Below are positions 34,362 through 47,241 of a DNA stretch of 64,000 bases, in pieces. A model generated the notes under the pieces. That model was not told the DNA's origin, did no database searches, and was given only the letters and a program-made list of their open reading frames with translations. Each line of letters opens with the position of its first letter. The stretch's first letter is position 1. Source of the DNA: Nemertoderma westbladi (lineage: Eukaryota; Xenacoelomorpha; Nemertodermatida; Nemertodermatidae); contig JAUCBJ010007524.1 in the NCBI GenBank assembly GCA_032718475.1, positions 124,001-188,000 on the forward strand, given 5' to 3'. The position numbers and the translations under genes were made by a program.

Positions 34362-34889
34362 ATCTGTCTGAAATCCATCTGAAAGTGTTTGAAATTTCTG
34401 TTGGATGTTGTTGGAAGCTGTTTGAAGTTCTCTGAAGTTGTTTGAGGCCATCGGGATTTGTTGTAATTTGCCAATGCCGTACAAAAGGATAGTAAATTAA
34501 CAAAATGTCAATCACTTTAACTCTCAATTTGAAGTGATTGTGAGGGTGTGCCATTGTAAATTATAAACCGAAGCTAAGATTTGTTTCATTTAATTTAATC
34601 ATAACAATGTTTATTTACATAATTATATCGTTAATTATATCAATAAATTAACTAGCATGCATAAAGGAATATTAAATTCCTATCATATAAAATCCGATAA
34701 ATGGATATATTAACACCAACACGTTTTTAATGAAACGTTTGTAGAAATGTAAATAATTCTTTATAACTATATTAATTTCTTTCACTTAGGGCACTAAATG
34801 TATATATACTGTAAATAAACAGATTTAAACACAAACAGATTAAGCAAACAGTATGCATTTACTATGAGTGAAATAAAATATATATATAT
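34362..34889. other. Spacer with degenerate TCTGAA/TGTTGGA repeats, then AT-rich DNA
   Basis: Around 34310-34450 short motifs such as GAAATC(C/T)ATCTGAA and GTTGGA recur irregularly. The rest is AT-rich and without reading frames of interest. Confidence 0.5.
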
Positions 34890-35256
34890 TTTTTTTTTTA
34901 TTATAAGAGCATCGAAGTAGAAAAGTTTGCACGTAATGCTTCTTCTAGCCCAACTATTTTCTCGCGCACCTACTGATCACATTTGATCAAAATCCATTCA
35001 CACAATAAAAAATAAAAAAATAAATATTCAAGTAGTTAGTTAGTTAGGTAGCGCCTGGAGCGCCGTTTATTTTCATATACTATAATACATAAATCATATC
35101 ATATTTAAATCATATCTAAATCGTATTGCTAATACTAATATTATAACTATAACTATACTAATAATACTAATTCAGCCATAAACAATGTTACCAATAAAAC
35201 CATATAAAACAATGTGTTTCACAGACATTTTTAAATATAATGCAATATAATTAGTC

Positions 35257-37590
35257 CTAGGTTTCATATAACTTCAATACCTTAGTTATGTAACTGCACA
35301 AATCAAGTAGGTTGTTGTTATATAATAATGCATCAAGGTTATCAAAATTCATATTGGGGTAACTAGAACGCAAAGGTGTAGATAGTGGACAACAAATAAG
35401 AACATGTTTTTCATCTTGAATAGAAATATTATTACAGACACATACACGCTCGGGAGAGGGCGTCCGTGTCCAACGTCCAGTTTCAATTCTGAGTTTGTGA
35501 CTCATTAAACGGATACGTGTAAAAGCAACTCTTAAGTAATCAGGAATATATGGCTTACTTACACAATATATCGGGTGCACGGACATACCTTTATTCAAAA
35601 TAGTTCGATATGTATAAAATTTCGTACATTTATCCGGTTTATTAAAAATACGGCTAGACACTGCATCTAGGCCACTCGATTTGTCTACATGAGTAAGCAA
35701 CCTATAACCTGGACTATTAGCAGTCCTGCACAACTCCAACGCCTGTCTGAAGGGGGTGTCAATGTTGTACGTCATCGCTTTGGAGTAGAACCGCTGCCTT
35801 GATCTATGAATCCGATGTATTATGGGGGGGAGACCAACTTCTATCAAACACGGATCAGTTGGTGTCTGATCTCTGACGCCCAAAAGGGACTTTACCATAC
35901 GGTGATAATATTAGTCAACTACTTTCACGTTGTTTGTGAGCCATCCCTCTGACGCATACAGCAATGACGACATAACCCCAGCTTCAAGCACACGTTTCTT
36001 TAAAATAAATGGCATTGAAGAGTTTACAGTACAAAATATTATGAATTTATTCGTTGTTTCTTCAAACTTACGTTCTAATAATTTAAACACAGATGACATC
36101 TTGCCATCTTCTGTAAATAGGCTCCCTAGATACACATAACTAGTACAGTGTTCTACAATAATATCGTTACAATGTAAAGGTAATTTATCGTCCGTTGACC
36201 CGTTGACTACAAAAAACTTAGTTTTCTTTTTATTTATTACCATCCCAGATATGCTACAAAACTCACACAACGCAACTTTTTATTTAAATTCTCACGAATA
36301 CTTGCCAAAAGCACCGTATCGTCCATTAGAAGTAGGATATTTATTGCACCAATGAAACCATCGCGATCTATTACATTTTTTACCATTGTGACTAATCGAT
36401 TTAAGTAAATACAAAAAAGAATACAACTGGTTGGTGCGCCCTGGCGCACTCCAATAGAAACGAAAATTATTGCTGATTTTAATATACTCCTAGTACAACG
36501 ATATATTGCCTGAATCGCTAGCAACATAACCCTACCACAACCAAGACACTTTAAGTATTGAACCATTGCATCCCTCGGCACTCGGTCATAAGCTTTGCTA
36601 AAATCTACAAAAAGTAGAAAAGTTTTACTTTCTTGAACAGAGCTAAATCAATCAGCAGCCTCAAAGTTAGAATCTGCTCGATACAACCTCTGTTCTTTAA
36701 CCCCCCTGCTTGACATTTATCTATATTACACCACCTAAGAAGTCTAGAGTTCAATAATAAATCATATAATTTACCCAGTGAATCCATAATTGAAATCCCT
36801 CTATAATTGTCGCAAGAAGATCTACTACCTGATTTGAAAAGGACCACCAGTTTACTGATAACCCATGAGCTAGGATAACATATATTCTGAAAAACAATGT
36901 TAAAAATTGATAGCAATAGCAAAAGCCATTGACCCGGTAAAGCGGTGAGTATCCCCAGTCCAATTCCTATATAACCTTTATTAATTTTAATTTCGCTAAG
37001 CGCGTCTGCAAGTTCCCTTTCGGTGAAGGGGTCATCGACCTCTGGTATGTATGGGGATTCCAGAAATTCATCACTACCAGTTCGTGCGTTGTCTGTGTTC
37101 AATAATTTTTCGAAGTGATGTTTGAACTCGTCATCAGAAGGAGGGGGATTCGACGCGTCGTTTGATATTACGATATCATCAACTAGGTTTCCTTTCCAAT
37201 CCAATGCCGACCATATCGACTTCGAATTATTCTCGTTGAGAAGTTTTTCCCAACGTGAAGTTTTCGATACTAAGGGATCAACCAGTTCATCTGTAGGGCG
37301 AAGCCGGGCGTGCTCAGTCGCAGTTTCGTTTATTACCGACGACGCCACCGAGATAACCTCATCCAGTTGCTGCAAATCACCACACACGCGAGTCGAGGGG
37401 GGGACAATGGTTGACATCGCTGACATGAACGCCGCGCAATCGATGTCTTTATGGGAGGGACCTTTTGAAACCATGTTTACCGATTTATTTTCCCAGTGTG
37501 AACACCCCAAATCTTGGCTACGTTGACCCAGGTTTACAATATCGGTTGGGATAGAGTCTAGAGACAGTTGAATCGAAAGTGGGGCGTGGT
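35257..37590 (-). pseudogene. Reverse transcriptase and Cys/His tail of the 34.9-38.4 kb element
   Basis: RT begins in the frame ending at 36605 with YPSSWVISKLVVLFKSG and CDNYRGISIMDSLGKLY. A frame change near 36620 interrupts the DFSKAYDRVPRDA motif. It continues at 36581-36237 with GVRQGAPTSCILF and LLMDDTVLLA, where Met replaces the Tyr/Phe/Ala usually seen before the two catalytic Asp. The next frame (36270-35911) has YVYLGSLFTEDG. The last (35898-35257, 213 codons) ends with a Cys-Cys-His-Cys pattern (RVCVC...EKHVLICCP). At least three frame changes make it inactive. Confidence 0.8.
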
Positions 37591-38349
37591 CTGAGATGCG
37601 AAGTGTCTGGTCAACACGCAGATCTGACACCATGCCGGCGCATCCCTTGGAGGCGATACACAAATCGATTTCAGAAATCCAATTTTCTTTTTTCCGATAC
37701 GAGAGGTTGCCGCGAAGATGTAAACTTCCATAACTCAGGTTATTCATTACACATGAATCTGTCGCCAAACAAATGTTACGCATCCTCGTACCACTAGAAA
37801 TAACTACAACATCAGTAACATCTTTATAAGTCGCCTGCACACCATCCAACTCTGTGTTAACTAACTGCCAACTCTGGCATTAAAGTCTCCCAATGCTATC
37901 ACTTTCTCTCCCGATCTGAGTATACTGTGTAAGTTTGAGAACGATACTGCATTGAAATATAAGGAATCTGCTGGAGCAATGTAACAACCACCGATTATAT
38001 ATCCTGGTAAACATGACATATGTACCCAAATCTGGTCCTCCTTCGTCCTATCAACATCCACAATGACATTAACTAGATCATTTTTTATCAATAATAAGAT
38101 TCCACCACAGTTAGCAAACTGGGAAGGATTGCTGTAAGTTTTAAACACTGGTACATTAATTCTCGATTTAGTTTTTATCTCCTGTATAAATATTAAGTCA
38201 AATTTGTGCAAATATGCAAGAGTGCCAGGTACATTTAAACTATTTAACAGTCTGAGTAAGGCAGTTGAGTAAGGGAGGTCATAATTTGATTCACAGTAAC
38301 TATGGAAGCAATGTAGAAAAATACTACAGTTCAGTTTATTTTGTAACAC
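37590..38349 (-). pseudogene. APE endonuclease of the 34.9-38.4 kb element
   Basis: The frame 37861-38349 carries FDLIFIQEIKTK (catalytic Glu), CGGILLLIKNDL, GGCYIAPADS and IALGDFNARVGS. The domain continues in another frame, 37849 downward, with WISEIDLCIAS and RISDHAPLSI (catalytic Asp-His). A frame change near 37855 splits it. This order is that of the APE-type nickase of non-LTR elements. Confidence 0.8.
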
Positions 38350-38450
38350 TTATATCGTTTTATCTATTATTAAATAATTAAGTTACTAAAAAGAACCAAT
38401 TTTAGAATAAAAAAAAATTATTCAGTATTATCTCGACCCGTTATTAACCT

Positions 38451-39826
38451 CTCTAGCGCTGGGATTCAAATCGAGAAGGATGAATTTTGATTGCGTCGAA
38501 ATTCTCCTTATCTTCACAAGGGAGGGGGACGCAGGGACGAGGTCCAACATATGGTGATAGTATATCGAAATTAAACCACGCCCGAAAAACATTAAAGCAA
38601 TGCCCCTTAACCCCGTAAAACTAATACGATAATTGTTTGGGGGGGGGGGGGGGGGGGGGGGTTAGCGCTATAATGACACAGTCAATGAAAACCAATAGTA
38701 ACAGGGCAAGACTTTGTCCAAAATGAATAATTTTTGGTATGAGGGTCAATCGATAACTGAAGGTTGTTAAAACGTTTTTTTTTTGTAATAATAATTTAGT
38801 GCTATTTAGTAGCATAAAATTATTACTATTACCAAAAACACTACTCTTCGTACAAACATTAGTTACATAACTAGTTATTTCGTATTTATAATTAGGATAT
38901 ATGGTTGAATAATTTTTTTTTTTTTTTTTTTTTTTAATGCGATCTAATTTTTGACTAAATATAATCTAAAATAGCGTATAATTATAATCACAAACTTATT
39001 AACTGAAAACGTGAGTTACATTAAAGCAAAACTAAATTACAAGAAACCGGTTAACTACATAATATTGTACAAAGTTCGTATATAGAGGAGCTAAAATTCG
39101 TAAAACATCAAATTCTCTCTCAGAGTAAGAAATACTCTAATACGAACAGACGGTCAATCATCCATCTAATGTTATAAATGTTGAATATGTTGACTATGTT
39201 GAATAATAGTATTGGTCAATTTTTTTTGATATTGATTACTTCCAATTTTATTATCAAATTAATTAATTATTTTCATATTTTTAAAAAAAAATTCCATTAA
39301 AAAAATGTCACATTTCGAAGCCAATATAATTAGTTAGGATCAAATACTATTGGATATAAATTTCATGAAAAAATATAAAAAATTGGCAGAGGAGTAGAAT
39401 TTTAAATTTCGTTGAAATGAAAAAATACCATTCCGAGATAATTGCCTTTTAAATTTGAACTTTCTCGCGCAAAAATTGTCTGTTAATATGGGAGATTGAC
39501 TAGATTGACTCGACTATTAGTGAAAAAACAAAACATTGATCATAGTGATAGTGGCAAATGATTGGTGAAGTTACTGTCTAATATGGTGCAAAATGATGAC
39601 AAATATGATATTGATTGTGATAAAAAAAGGTGCTAACTATTTCATTTGAAGATTTAAACATCAACCATAAATTTGCAAATTTGTATATTGCGTTTTCTAA
39701 AGAAAACAACATCCTTATCTCTAAATGCGTCAATCTTAGGGTATTCAGAATAAATTAAAATGTAATATTTGACACCCTTAATTAAGCATGTGGAGTAACA
39801 CAACATCGAAGTAAATACTCACTCAC
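38451..39826. other. AT-rich spacer with homopolymer runs
   Basis: No gene seen. A run of 23 G lies at 38639-38661, a T-run at 38772-38782 and a run of about 25 T at 38911-38935. The last coding exon of the LITAF-like gene was looked for here on the minus strand and not found. Confidence 0.6.
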
Positions 39827-42341
39827 CCAGCCATGGCTAAACCCAAACAAAGGAACCAATTCAAAGCGCCGGTTTCGTAGTCGATTTTGGTTGTAACACT
39901 GCGGTTGCAATTCGGGCAAAGATATCTAGATGGAGTGTCTTTGAGTTGGTCAGGAGAATAGGCCACAGGTAGAATATCGACAAGAGACACATATGGTGGT
40001 GGATAAGGCATGGTCTGTAGGTTTTCTTCGCTGCACTGGAAACCCGCATTGTATCCATAATGATCATGATCACCATAATGATGCCGAATATCTGTGGTTG
40101 GTGGTTGCTCGCCACCAGTTTGTTGAGCAACCACACCTGAACAATAATAGTATTTGTTATGAATGGATTGTTATGAATTGTTCTAAAGTTATGGCTTGTA
40201 TACAACATACAAACTATTTTTGACCACAAATAAACTTATTTATTTATTGGAATATTACGTAAAATTTAATTTTTTTCTAATAACTCATTACGTTTGTCTC
40301 AGCTCTTGATTAATGGTTAACGCTGTAACTATTTTTTTTGTGCAGAAGGATACTAAGTGAACCCCAATGTGGGTGTAAGCGTCTCCTTATTTCCCCCACC
40401 TCATTTGTTAAACCACAGGAAGTTCAGCAATTATTGAAGGCAGTCACTTTGTGCGCAGTCCACTATAAATAAGATTATCTCGAATCCCACCCTAGAGGTT
40501 CAATACAAATTGATAACATTCTCAGGACTTTATAATCAAAATAAATCAACCAATGAACTGGAATCCTACCAAACATTCATAAATTTCCATATTGTAACAA
40601 TTTAACTTTTCAACTGATTTATAAATACCGCGAGTTTATTTCTTACATTAAATTTCTTACATTAAATTTATCAGAAAAATGCATCTTACCTAGTTTAATT
40701 TTACTTTTTTAATACAGTAGGTATTATAAACGTGTACATTTCTTTTTCTACTTCAATTTTTAGAGTTGCACATTAATTTTACTTCAATTCATAACTGTAA
40801 GTATACATTACGTGTACAATAAATTTGTTGGTTTATTATAGGTTTGTATATTATAGGTTTGCATACTACATGTTGGTATGCTACCCTGATTGGTTACTCA
40901 GCGTCATATTGATTTTTGTTATAATTATATTATTTTATTATATCATAATAGTTAAATTATATAAAATTATAATAATAAATATGGTATTTAGAAGGTAAAA
41001 AAAAATGTACTGGAAAGTGAATTCCTTCAAGGAAATCAACACTGTCCAGGCTAAAGAGTTTCCTAGCCATGATCTCGATGATTCTTTGAACAGAAACCTG
41101 AAATCCCTTAAGGAAGGATCAAAGAGACTCAGCCATCTATCCGTTCACACTGGGACCAAAACTGGTTTGTGTTGCTACAAAAAGTGACACCCTTTTAGAA
41201 ATGCCTGGTTGGCCGGTTCACTTTGCAGTTCTATTCCCAACCACCAGCCAAAAGGCCATATCCAAAATCCCACAAGTCACCTAAAAGGCAAAGCTTAAGA
41301 GAAGCTTTAAGGGCTTACTACTACACTATAATCGGCTTGCTGCATTGAAGCTGCACTTGAAATATGACAAAATAATGACAAAAAAGTGGCTTGACAAAAA
41401 TATTTTTGTATTCTTCACCTGAGTTCCGTAAGTATATATGATCATTGGTCGTACACATGCTCAAGCATACCATTCTTTGAGCTTATGCTCATACAGATAC
41501 AATCAGACATTTCCTGAGGACTTTCAATGTTAACTGTCTAAATTTGATTTTCTTGAGTTAACAAAAAGACCAACATTAGAAGCAGCCTGTTCTAATGAGC
41601 TTGAGCTTGGGAATTGAATAGCATCACATAGAAAAGCATATTATAAGATTAATGTAGGTAGCCAACACATTGTTACTATCAATAATGTAGGTAGGCCAGA
41701 TTAGCTTAGTTTGAGGAAGATTGGCTTTATATCAACAAAATTGCAAATTAGAAGATTCACCAAGCCATCTATGATAATTATGTAGTGTTATGTTATTTCT
41801 TTCTAGCTATTTAATGTAAATATCTAATACCATTATAGCCAGGTTTGGAGAAAATTAGTTAGAATGCACTTTGTTCGAGTAAAGAAAAATTAACTATCCC
41901 ATCTGGAAAAATAAATTAATTAGAAGTAAAAATACTGCAATATTATTTTCTGACGGCGATAATGTTTGTCTATGATAAAATTCTCAGAACGTACTTACAA
42001 TAGTACTTACAAATGTATTCGTTAAGTGTTATACTAATTATTTTTGTATTATTCAGATGGTTCAAATTATCTGAAGGCACTGTTAATGATTATAATGATA
42101 ATTGTTAAAGGTTTTATAATAGTTATATATTTAGCCTTCTCAATAAAGTGGAATTAGTGATATTAAGAAAATATAAATAGTGATATCCAAAGTAAATTGT
42201 ATTATTAATTATTTTATAATTAATGGTTGACTTACGGGTGTGACTTGGACCTATATTGCTGAGTTGCACCATTACTTCTTCATAACTAGGAGGCAAATCG
42301 TCCTTCCTATTTGTTGCAACATTTTGATTCGAAACTGCCAT
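39827..42341 (-). CDS. LITAF-domain protein, first two coding exons
   Basis: Minus strand. Exon 1 is 42236-42341 (ATG at 42339-42341) and ends at CACACCC|GTAAGTC. Exon 2 is 39827-40136; it starts after TTGTTCAG and ends GCTGG|GTGAGT. The intron (40137-42235) is 2.1 kb and the join keeps the frame. The protein has a PPSY motif in exon 1 and PPPY in exon 2, WW-domain ligands typical of LITAF proteins. YLCPNCNRSVTTKIDYETGA is the first zinc-binding Cys pair of the LITAF domain, and NWFLCLGLAMAG starts its membrane-inserted helix. LITAF proteins sit on the cytosolic face of late endosomes and lysosomes. The C-terminal exon with the second Cys pair is not seen; it lies outside the window or is lost. 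Confidence 0.85.
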
Positions 42342-45157
42342 TGTTTACTTATTAAATTATAATATGGTTTGTTGTGAATGGTTACGTAGAAAGTTTAACC
42401 TTTGATTATAATTGAGACAGCCATATTATATTTATAAAAAATATTTCAATTATTTATTCAAGTAAGTCTCGCTCATATTAAGGAATTATTAGGGAAACAT
42501 ATCAATGAACTAATAGGCAATAAATGTATATCTAATCATAGTAAATCATATTTTGTTCTATTATGAAGTAATTTCATATTATTAAATTATAAAATATTAA
42601 ACATAAATTAATAGGTAAGAAAGTTTGTAAAATATTTTAATAGTATATTTTATTTATATTTCTTTGTGTATTGTTTTGACGATATTCAGGTTCATCAACA
42701 TTATTTTTAGGGATTTATTACAGTTAATTAATCCATTTTAACTCCTAAATTTTTTAATGGTAGTGAGTGTTTTATATGTTATCTAGTATTTTGAACCAAA
42801 TCATGCCACGTTGTAGTCCACCATAGAGAAATTGCTCCTAGAAAATTAAATTGCTTCTAGGTCAGTTTGAGAATTCTTTGATCGGTCATTACTGCCACAT
42901 AGTATGATGAAAGCTGCACATATCCGTATAGGAAAGACCAATTTTTGGAGTATGACAGTCTTGTTCTGATTTACATCCACACTTATCATCAGTTATATAC
43001 AGCTGCAGCTGACAATTATATTTTGTCTTACCAAGTGAAAGTGTGATATGTGCTTCTTCCAATATTTGCACTGGTGGAATTAATTTTGTGCTAACAGTTT
43101 TTTCCAACTGTTTTGTTAGTTTTGGGAGCAGCCCATAGGAATTTCCAAAAAAAGTTTTTTGACCATGCTAATTGTACACTGTATCAAAAATAATAGTCCT
43201 TGACTGTTTTAGTTCAAACAAACTGCGGCAACTTCCTGCACCCACTCATCCGCCAGTTCTCATTGCCAAAATCGAAGTAGTAATTAAAATGCTTATTGCA
43301 AAGACTTACTTTTCATGACAGTTTCGACTGGTCAACCTTACCGGTCCTCTTGACCTCATTGAGTAGCTTTCTGGTGGCATTAGACTCACTTGTCAGTTGT
43401 CACTTGTCACTTTTTACTGACATCTCATCCTCCCCTGCGTTGTATTTGTTGTATGATATATAATATGTGATTGCACTGGTATTTATATGACTGACAGACT
43501 ATTGGACAGGTGGAATTGCAACTACTAAAGTAAAGCTAGCAGTAGAAAACGTTTCACCCTCACTGGGTTAATATGCCAACTGCTGCAAATACATGTACAA
43601 GATTCGGCCTACTGCAACTGATGTCAGCTGAACGAACCATAAACTTGAATTGATAATCACATCAATGGTGGCGCCTTAGAGTTGATCCACCATACGCACT
43701 AGGCTGTTGGATGATATCATGCCACTACCTATCCCCTCGGCCTATATTGGGGTTTGGGCTTGCTGTGAGTGAGCTAATTACCTCGCTTACTAGCCCGATG
43801 TTTCTTCCAGTCAATATTGGTATTGGTAAATTGGCCCCCAACCAAATTTGTAATGGGAGCGCATAGCGGCCTGATTCCGCTAACACCAGCACCAAGAATC
43901 TTAGCGATCAATCTAAGAACAGTATCATGTATGTAGATCATAAAATCAACCATTACAATAAACAAGATATAATATTAATAAGCTGTACCACGAATTTTCT
44001 AGTATTCCTGAGAATTGGCAGTGTTTGTAAAACTTCACCAACTTCACTAATGGAGACATATTTCCCGAGTGGCTAGAGGTGACTTAAACATTGAATCAAA
44101 CAGGTAAATAATATCTCTCTCTTGCTTCTTATATGAAGTAAGAATTAATTTAATTTTATTATCTTTGTTTGATGCTAAGCTTTAGATAGATCTCACTGTA
44201 TGTATTCCATGCTCTATTATTCATGCTCTAATAGTTGTAAGTATATTATATTATCTTTGCATATTTACCAAATTTACCAGGAGACAGAGTCCATGCACTA
44301 ATGTTGCCCATCAAAAATTTTGCAATCAAATACATCATGATTTTCATTATGTTCTTGTGCCAAAGCAGTAAACGAGGTCTGACTTTGTATAGTTAAGTCT
44401 TGTGATGTGATCAGATAGCCTAGACTATCTTGACCACGGATTGAAGAACACAGAGAGATTACCACCACCATGGTTTGGAACGTACTTATCATTCCTGGCA
44501 GATATAATTTGGTGAGCTTTAGGAGTGCTTTTTGATTTAGGTGTCAGGCATTTAGGTTAATGTTAGATTGTATTTTCTATTTACAGAATCCTTCTGAACT
44601 TTAGATCCCATTTCTTATGACCATGTGGGTGGAGTTAAGAGTACTCATTCTCAAAGCTCGTCATAAGTCGGTCTTGTCTAGATATATCCCAAAAAATTAT
44701 CCAACCCCCTGTAAAGCTATCTATTTACCTTTATTTTTGCTTTTTGCTTTTTTGTTTTCATTTGTTTTGGTATGTTGCATAGAATATGTGGTTGTTGCTA
44801 ATAAATTAATGTTCAGTTCTCTTGCGGCACATGTTGCTTTCATCAAAAATATAATATATTCTTAATTTAGTTAACTCAGTTATTTGCTATTAAATACAAA
44901 TTTGCATCGGCTTCATGAATAAAAAAGCATACAATCGCATCTTTTTCTCAGTAGGTTAATCTTATTTGAAGATAAGTCAGTAAGTCAATAATAAGATAGT
45001 CAATATAACTTTGAAACATTTATCAATCAATATGTGTAGTACTTTTATAACATCGTACTATTTAAAAGATTCTGGTAATATTACAGAAATACAATGATTT
45101 GGTTGCATTATTTATTACTTGTGAATTAACTAAAAAAATCACTATTCCTGAGGTATT
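42342..45157. other. Spacer upstream of the LITAF-like gene, no supported gene
   Basis: AT-rich for the first 450 bp, which may hold the LITAF promoter. A minus frame at 42889-43160 is open for about 90 codons and Cys-containing (DDKCGCKSEQDC), but matches nothing I know. Another at 44298-44492 is likewise unrecognised. Confidence 0.4.
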
Positions 45158-45670
45158 TTGCTTACCGCAGCCTTGAATAGGCTTTCCAGGATTTGGAAGT
45201 CAACGAGAATTAATAGGAAACTTAAGGTCCGATTATTTAGAGCAGAAGTAGTTCCAGTACTCCTCTATGGGAGTCCATGCTGGGCTCTAACTGCTGAGGA
45301 CACCAAATCTCTGGATGGCACATTCACAAGAATGCTACGCCGGGTTCATTGTGTCAAGTACAATGCACACATCTCCAACCAGACACTATATAACATTGGA
45401 GGTGTCTCATTGGTTCCCCTAAGCTTGACACTAGAACAAAGCCGCCTCCGATTTGCAGGACATTGCTTTCGCCGTGAAGACCAGCCAGTGACCAATCTTG
45501 TACTTTGGCAGCCTCATGGTGTGAATATGCATGGTGGACAGCCCATGACTTTCTTGAGACGCATCTTAAAGCACACTGGCCTTGAAGATGCGGATGATCT
45601 AGCAAATGTCATGGGTGATAGGGAGTTATGGCGGCGCAATTTTTTCGACAAGTCGGCACAGCATTCTTAA
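45158..45670 (+). pseudogene. C-terminal fragment of a non-LTR reverse transcriptase protein
   Basis: 170 codons open. LNRLSRIWKSTRINRKLKVR, VPVLLYGSPCWALT and LRFAGHCFRRED are standard for the region after the RT domain in RTE-like and related non-LTR elements (YG.E.W and RL.W.GH.R patterns). The RT catalytic part is absent, so the insertion is strongly 5'-truncated. The 3' end probably lies shortly after 45750. Confidence 0.75.
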
Positions 45671-46805
45671 AAATGCAGCTGCAATGCAGCATGCCGATCC
45701 TAGTAGTTGCTTACCGAGCGCCAGTGATGGTAATAAAGAGTCGAGATAATTTTGTAATATAAATGTTGTACGTTTCTTTTATATAATATAGTAGAATAGA
45801 GTGCAGCTCAACAACACATAGCAATAATAGATATTGAGTTCTGTTTTGGATTAGGCCTTGCAGAAACTAAAAATTGTAATAACTTGTATGAATTTTGCTT
45901 GTATGAATAATATATATATATAACATATAATAAAATTAATTGGAAACAGAGAAACAACATGTTCCTACCTTGTTGTTTCTCTGTTTCCAAATAATTTTAC
46001 TTGCTTGATTTTGGTCTGTCAAAAACATAATTCGTTCAACTCAAAATTATATTTAAGAGACCGGATCATGCTGAACATGGTTGTTTAAAATGCCTTCATA
46101 TTATTTTATTTTTATTACAACATATAATATATAACTTGTATGAATTTTGCTCAAATTAAGTGAAAGCCTTTTCTACTTCAATGCTCTTCCAACGCATGTA
46201 ATCAAATTTAAGAAATTCCACTAAACAACTCACTAAAACAACTCACAAAAAACTAAAATCGTCTCCCGATTTTTTCTTCGCCCATCATTCTGGAATGAAG
46301 GCAGTTACGTACAGCACCAATTGATGCGCCAGACAAACTATGCATTTTTTTATGTAAATTTATTTTGGCGTATATATTTGGACGAAAATAAGAATAAAAC
46401 CTATATATTTTATATGTTTGTATTACATGGATTTCTTTGTATCACATTTATTTCATGGGGTTTCAGTTTTTTTCACCACAATAAGTCTTTTGAATTTTAA
46501 TTAATATTAATTTATTAATATGTTGATTAGCAATATTCAACAATATTAGAAACATACGTAGTTTTAAAATAATTATGCAATCTAAAAGCTAATTACATTA
46601 GGAATCAATAACAAAACTGACACATACTGACCTATCATATCGTATATAATATTTGCTTCTTAATAAGCTAATACAAAAGACAAGGAACTACAGAATTTAA
46701 ACTAGAAGTCAAAATAGAACCATCTTAATAAATAAAAATGAGTTAAGACACACCAGTTGCTACTGGCAGTGCAATAAACAATTTTACAGTAATTTATGTA
46801 ACATG
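45671..46805. other. AT-rich spacer with a strong hairpin
   Basis: Contains the hairpin at 45931-46000 and a repeated TAACTTGTATGAATTTTGCT (about 45881 and 46131), which may be a short direct repeat of an old insertion. No gene. Confidence 0.6.
45931..46000. repeat. Near-perfect long hairpin
   Basis: Arms TTGGAAACAGAGAAACAACA (45940-45959) and its exact complement (45971-45990) enclose an 11-nt loop. Pairing continues outward through TAAAATTA(A)T / ATAATTTTA with one bulge, giving about 29 bp. It could be a foldback element or a hairpin RNA source. Confidence 0.8.
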
Positions 46806-47241
46806 CTATTTATAAATAATATGGCGAACATCAGTTACTTGTGGATACATGTTGCAGAAATGAATTACTACTTGCTTACCATAATCCCAAGGACCTGTAA
46901 GAATGTTTACCAACACCTGTTGACACAACTTTGACAAAGTGGTTAATGTTAACTGCTGTGTTGTATATCTTGCATTATAACAGGAACAATGCTGAATATG
47001 CTTATTAACTCTGGACCGCATTAATATGCCAAAATATTCAGTGGCCCACCCAAAATTTTTCAATAAATCCTATTGAGATTCAATGAAATTTAAAACACTG
47101 ATAGATTGACCAGGTACTTACTTAGTGGGTAAGTCAGAATGTTTAGTTGTTTCAAACTTTAGTGTTGGACAGAGTGTTCGAATGATATTGAGCACCGCAG
47201 CTATGCTTTGATCGCTTATACGTTGTGAGGATTTCAAACCT
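46806..47241 (-). CDS. Probable last two exons of an unidentified host gene
   Basis: On the minus strand an acceptor TTTTTTCAG at about 47242 is followed by about 122 open bases (LKSSQRISDQSIAAVLNIIR and on). These end at a strong donor, CCCACTAA|GTAAGTACC, near 47121. The next in-frame acceptor is GCGGTCCAG near 47022, leading into an open stretch (VNKHIQHCSCYNARYTTQQ) that runs to a TAG at 46806. Another GTAAGC inside it near 46880 could be a donor instead. The helical, Leu-rich content suggests a globular protein, but I do not recognise it. Splice sites in the right order and frame are the only evidence. Confidence 0.35.

Larger units (their letters stand above)
34890..38450 (-). mobile_element. 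Second APE/RT non-LTR retrotransposon, near full length but broken
   Basis: Endonuclease, RT and a C-terminal Cys/His domain lie in order on the minus strand, in five frames. A T-run at about 34891-34903 (A-tail of the minus strand) may mark the 3' end. The 5' end near 38450 is supported by its match to 352-585. It is unlike the 21.8-24.5 kb family in sequence. Confidence 0.75.

Noticed and set aside
34211-34554. Overlapping minus frames rich in Gln/Ser/Asn
   Set aside because: They follow degenerate TCTGAA/TTGGA repeats in several frames; low-complexity DNA.
44298-44492. Minus frame considered as a host exon
   Set aside because: No convincing splice sites and no recognisable motif.
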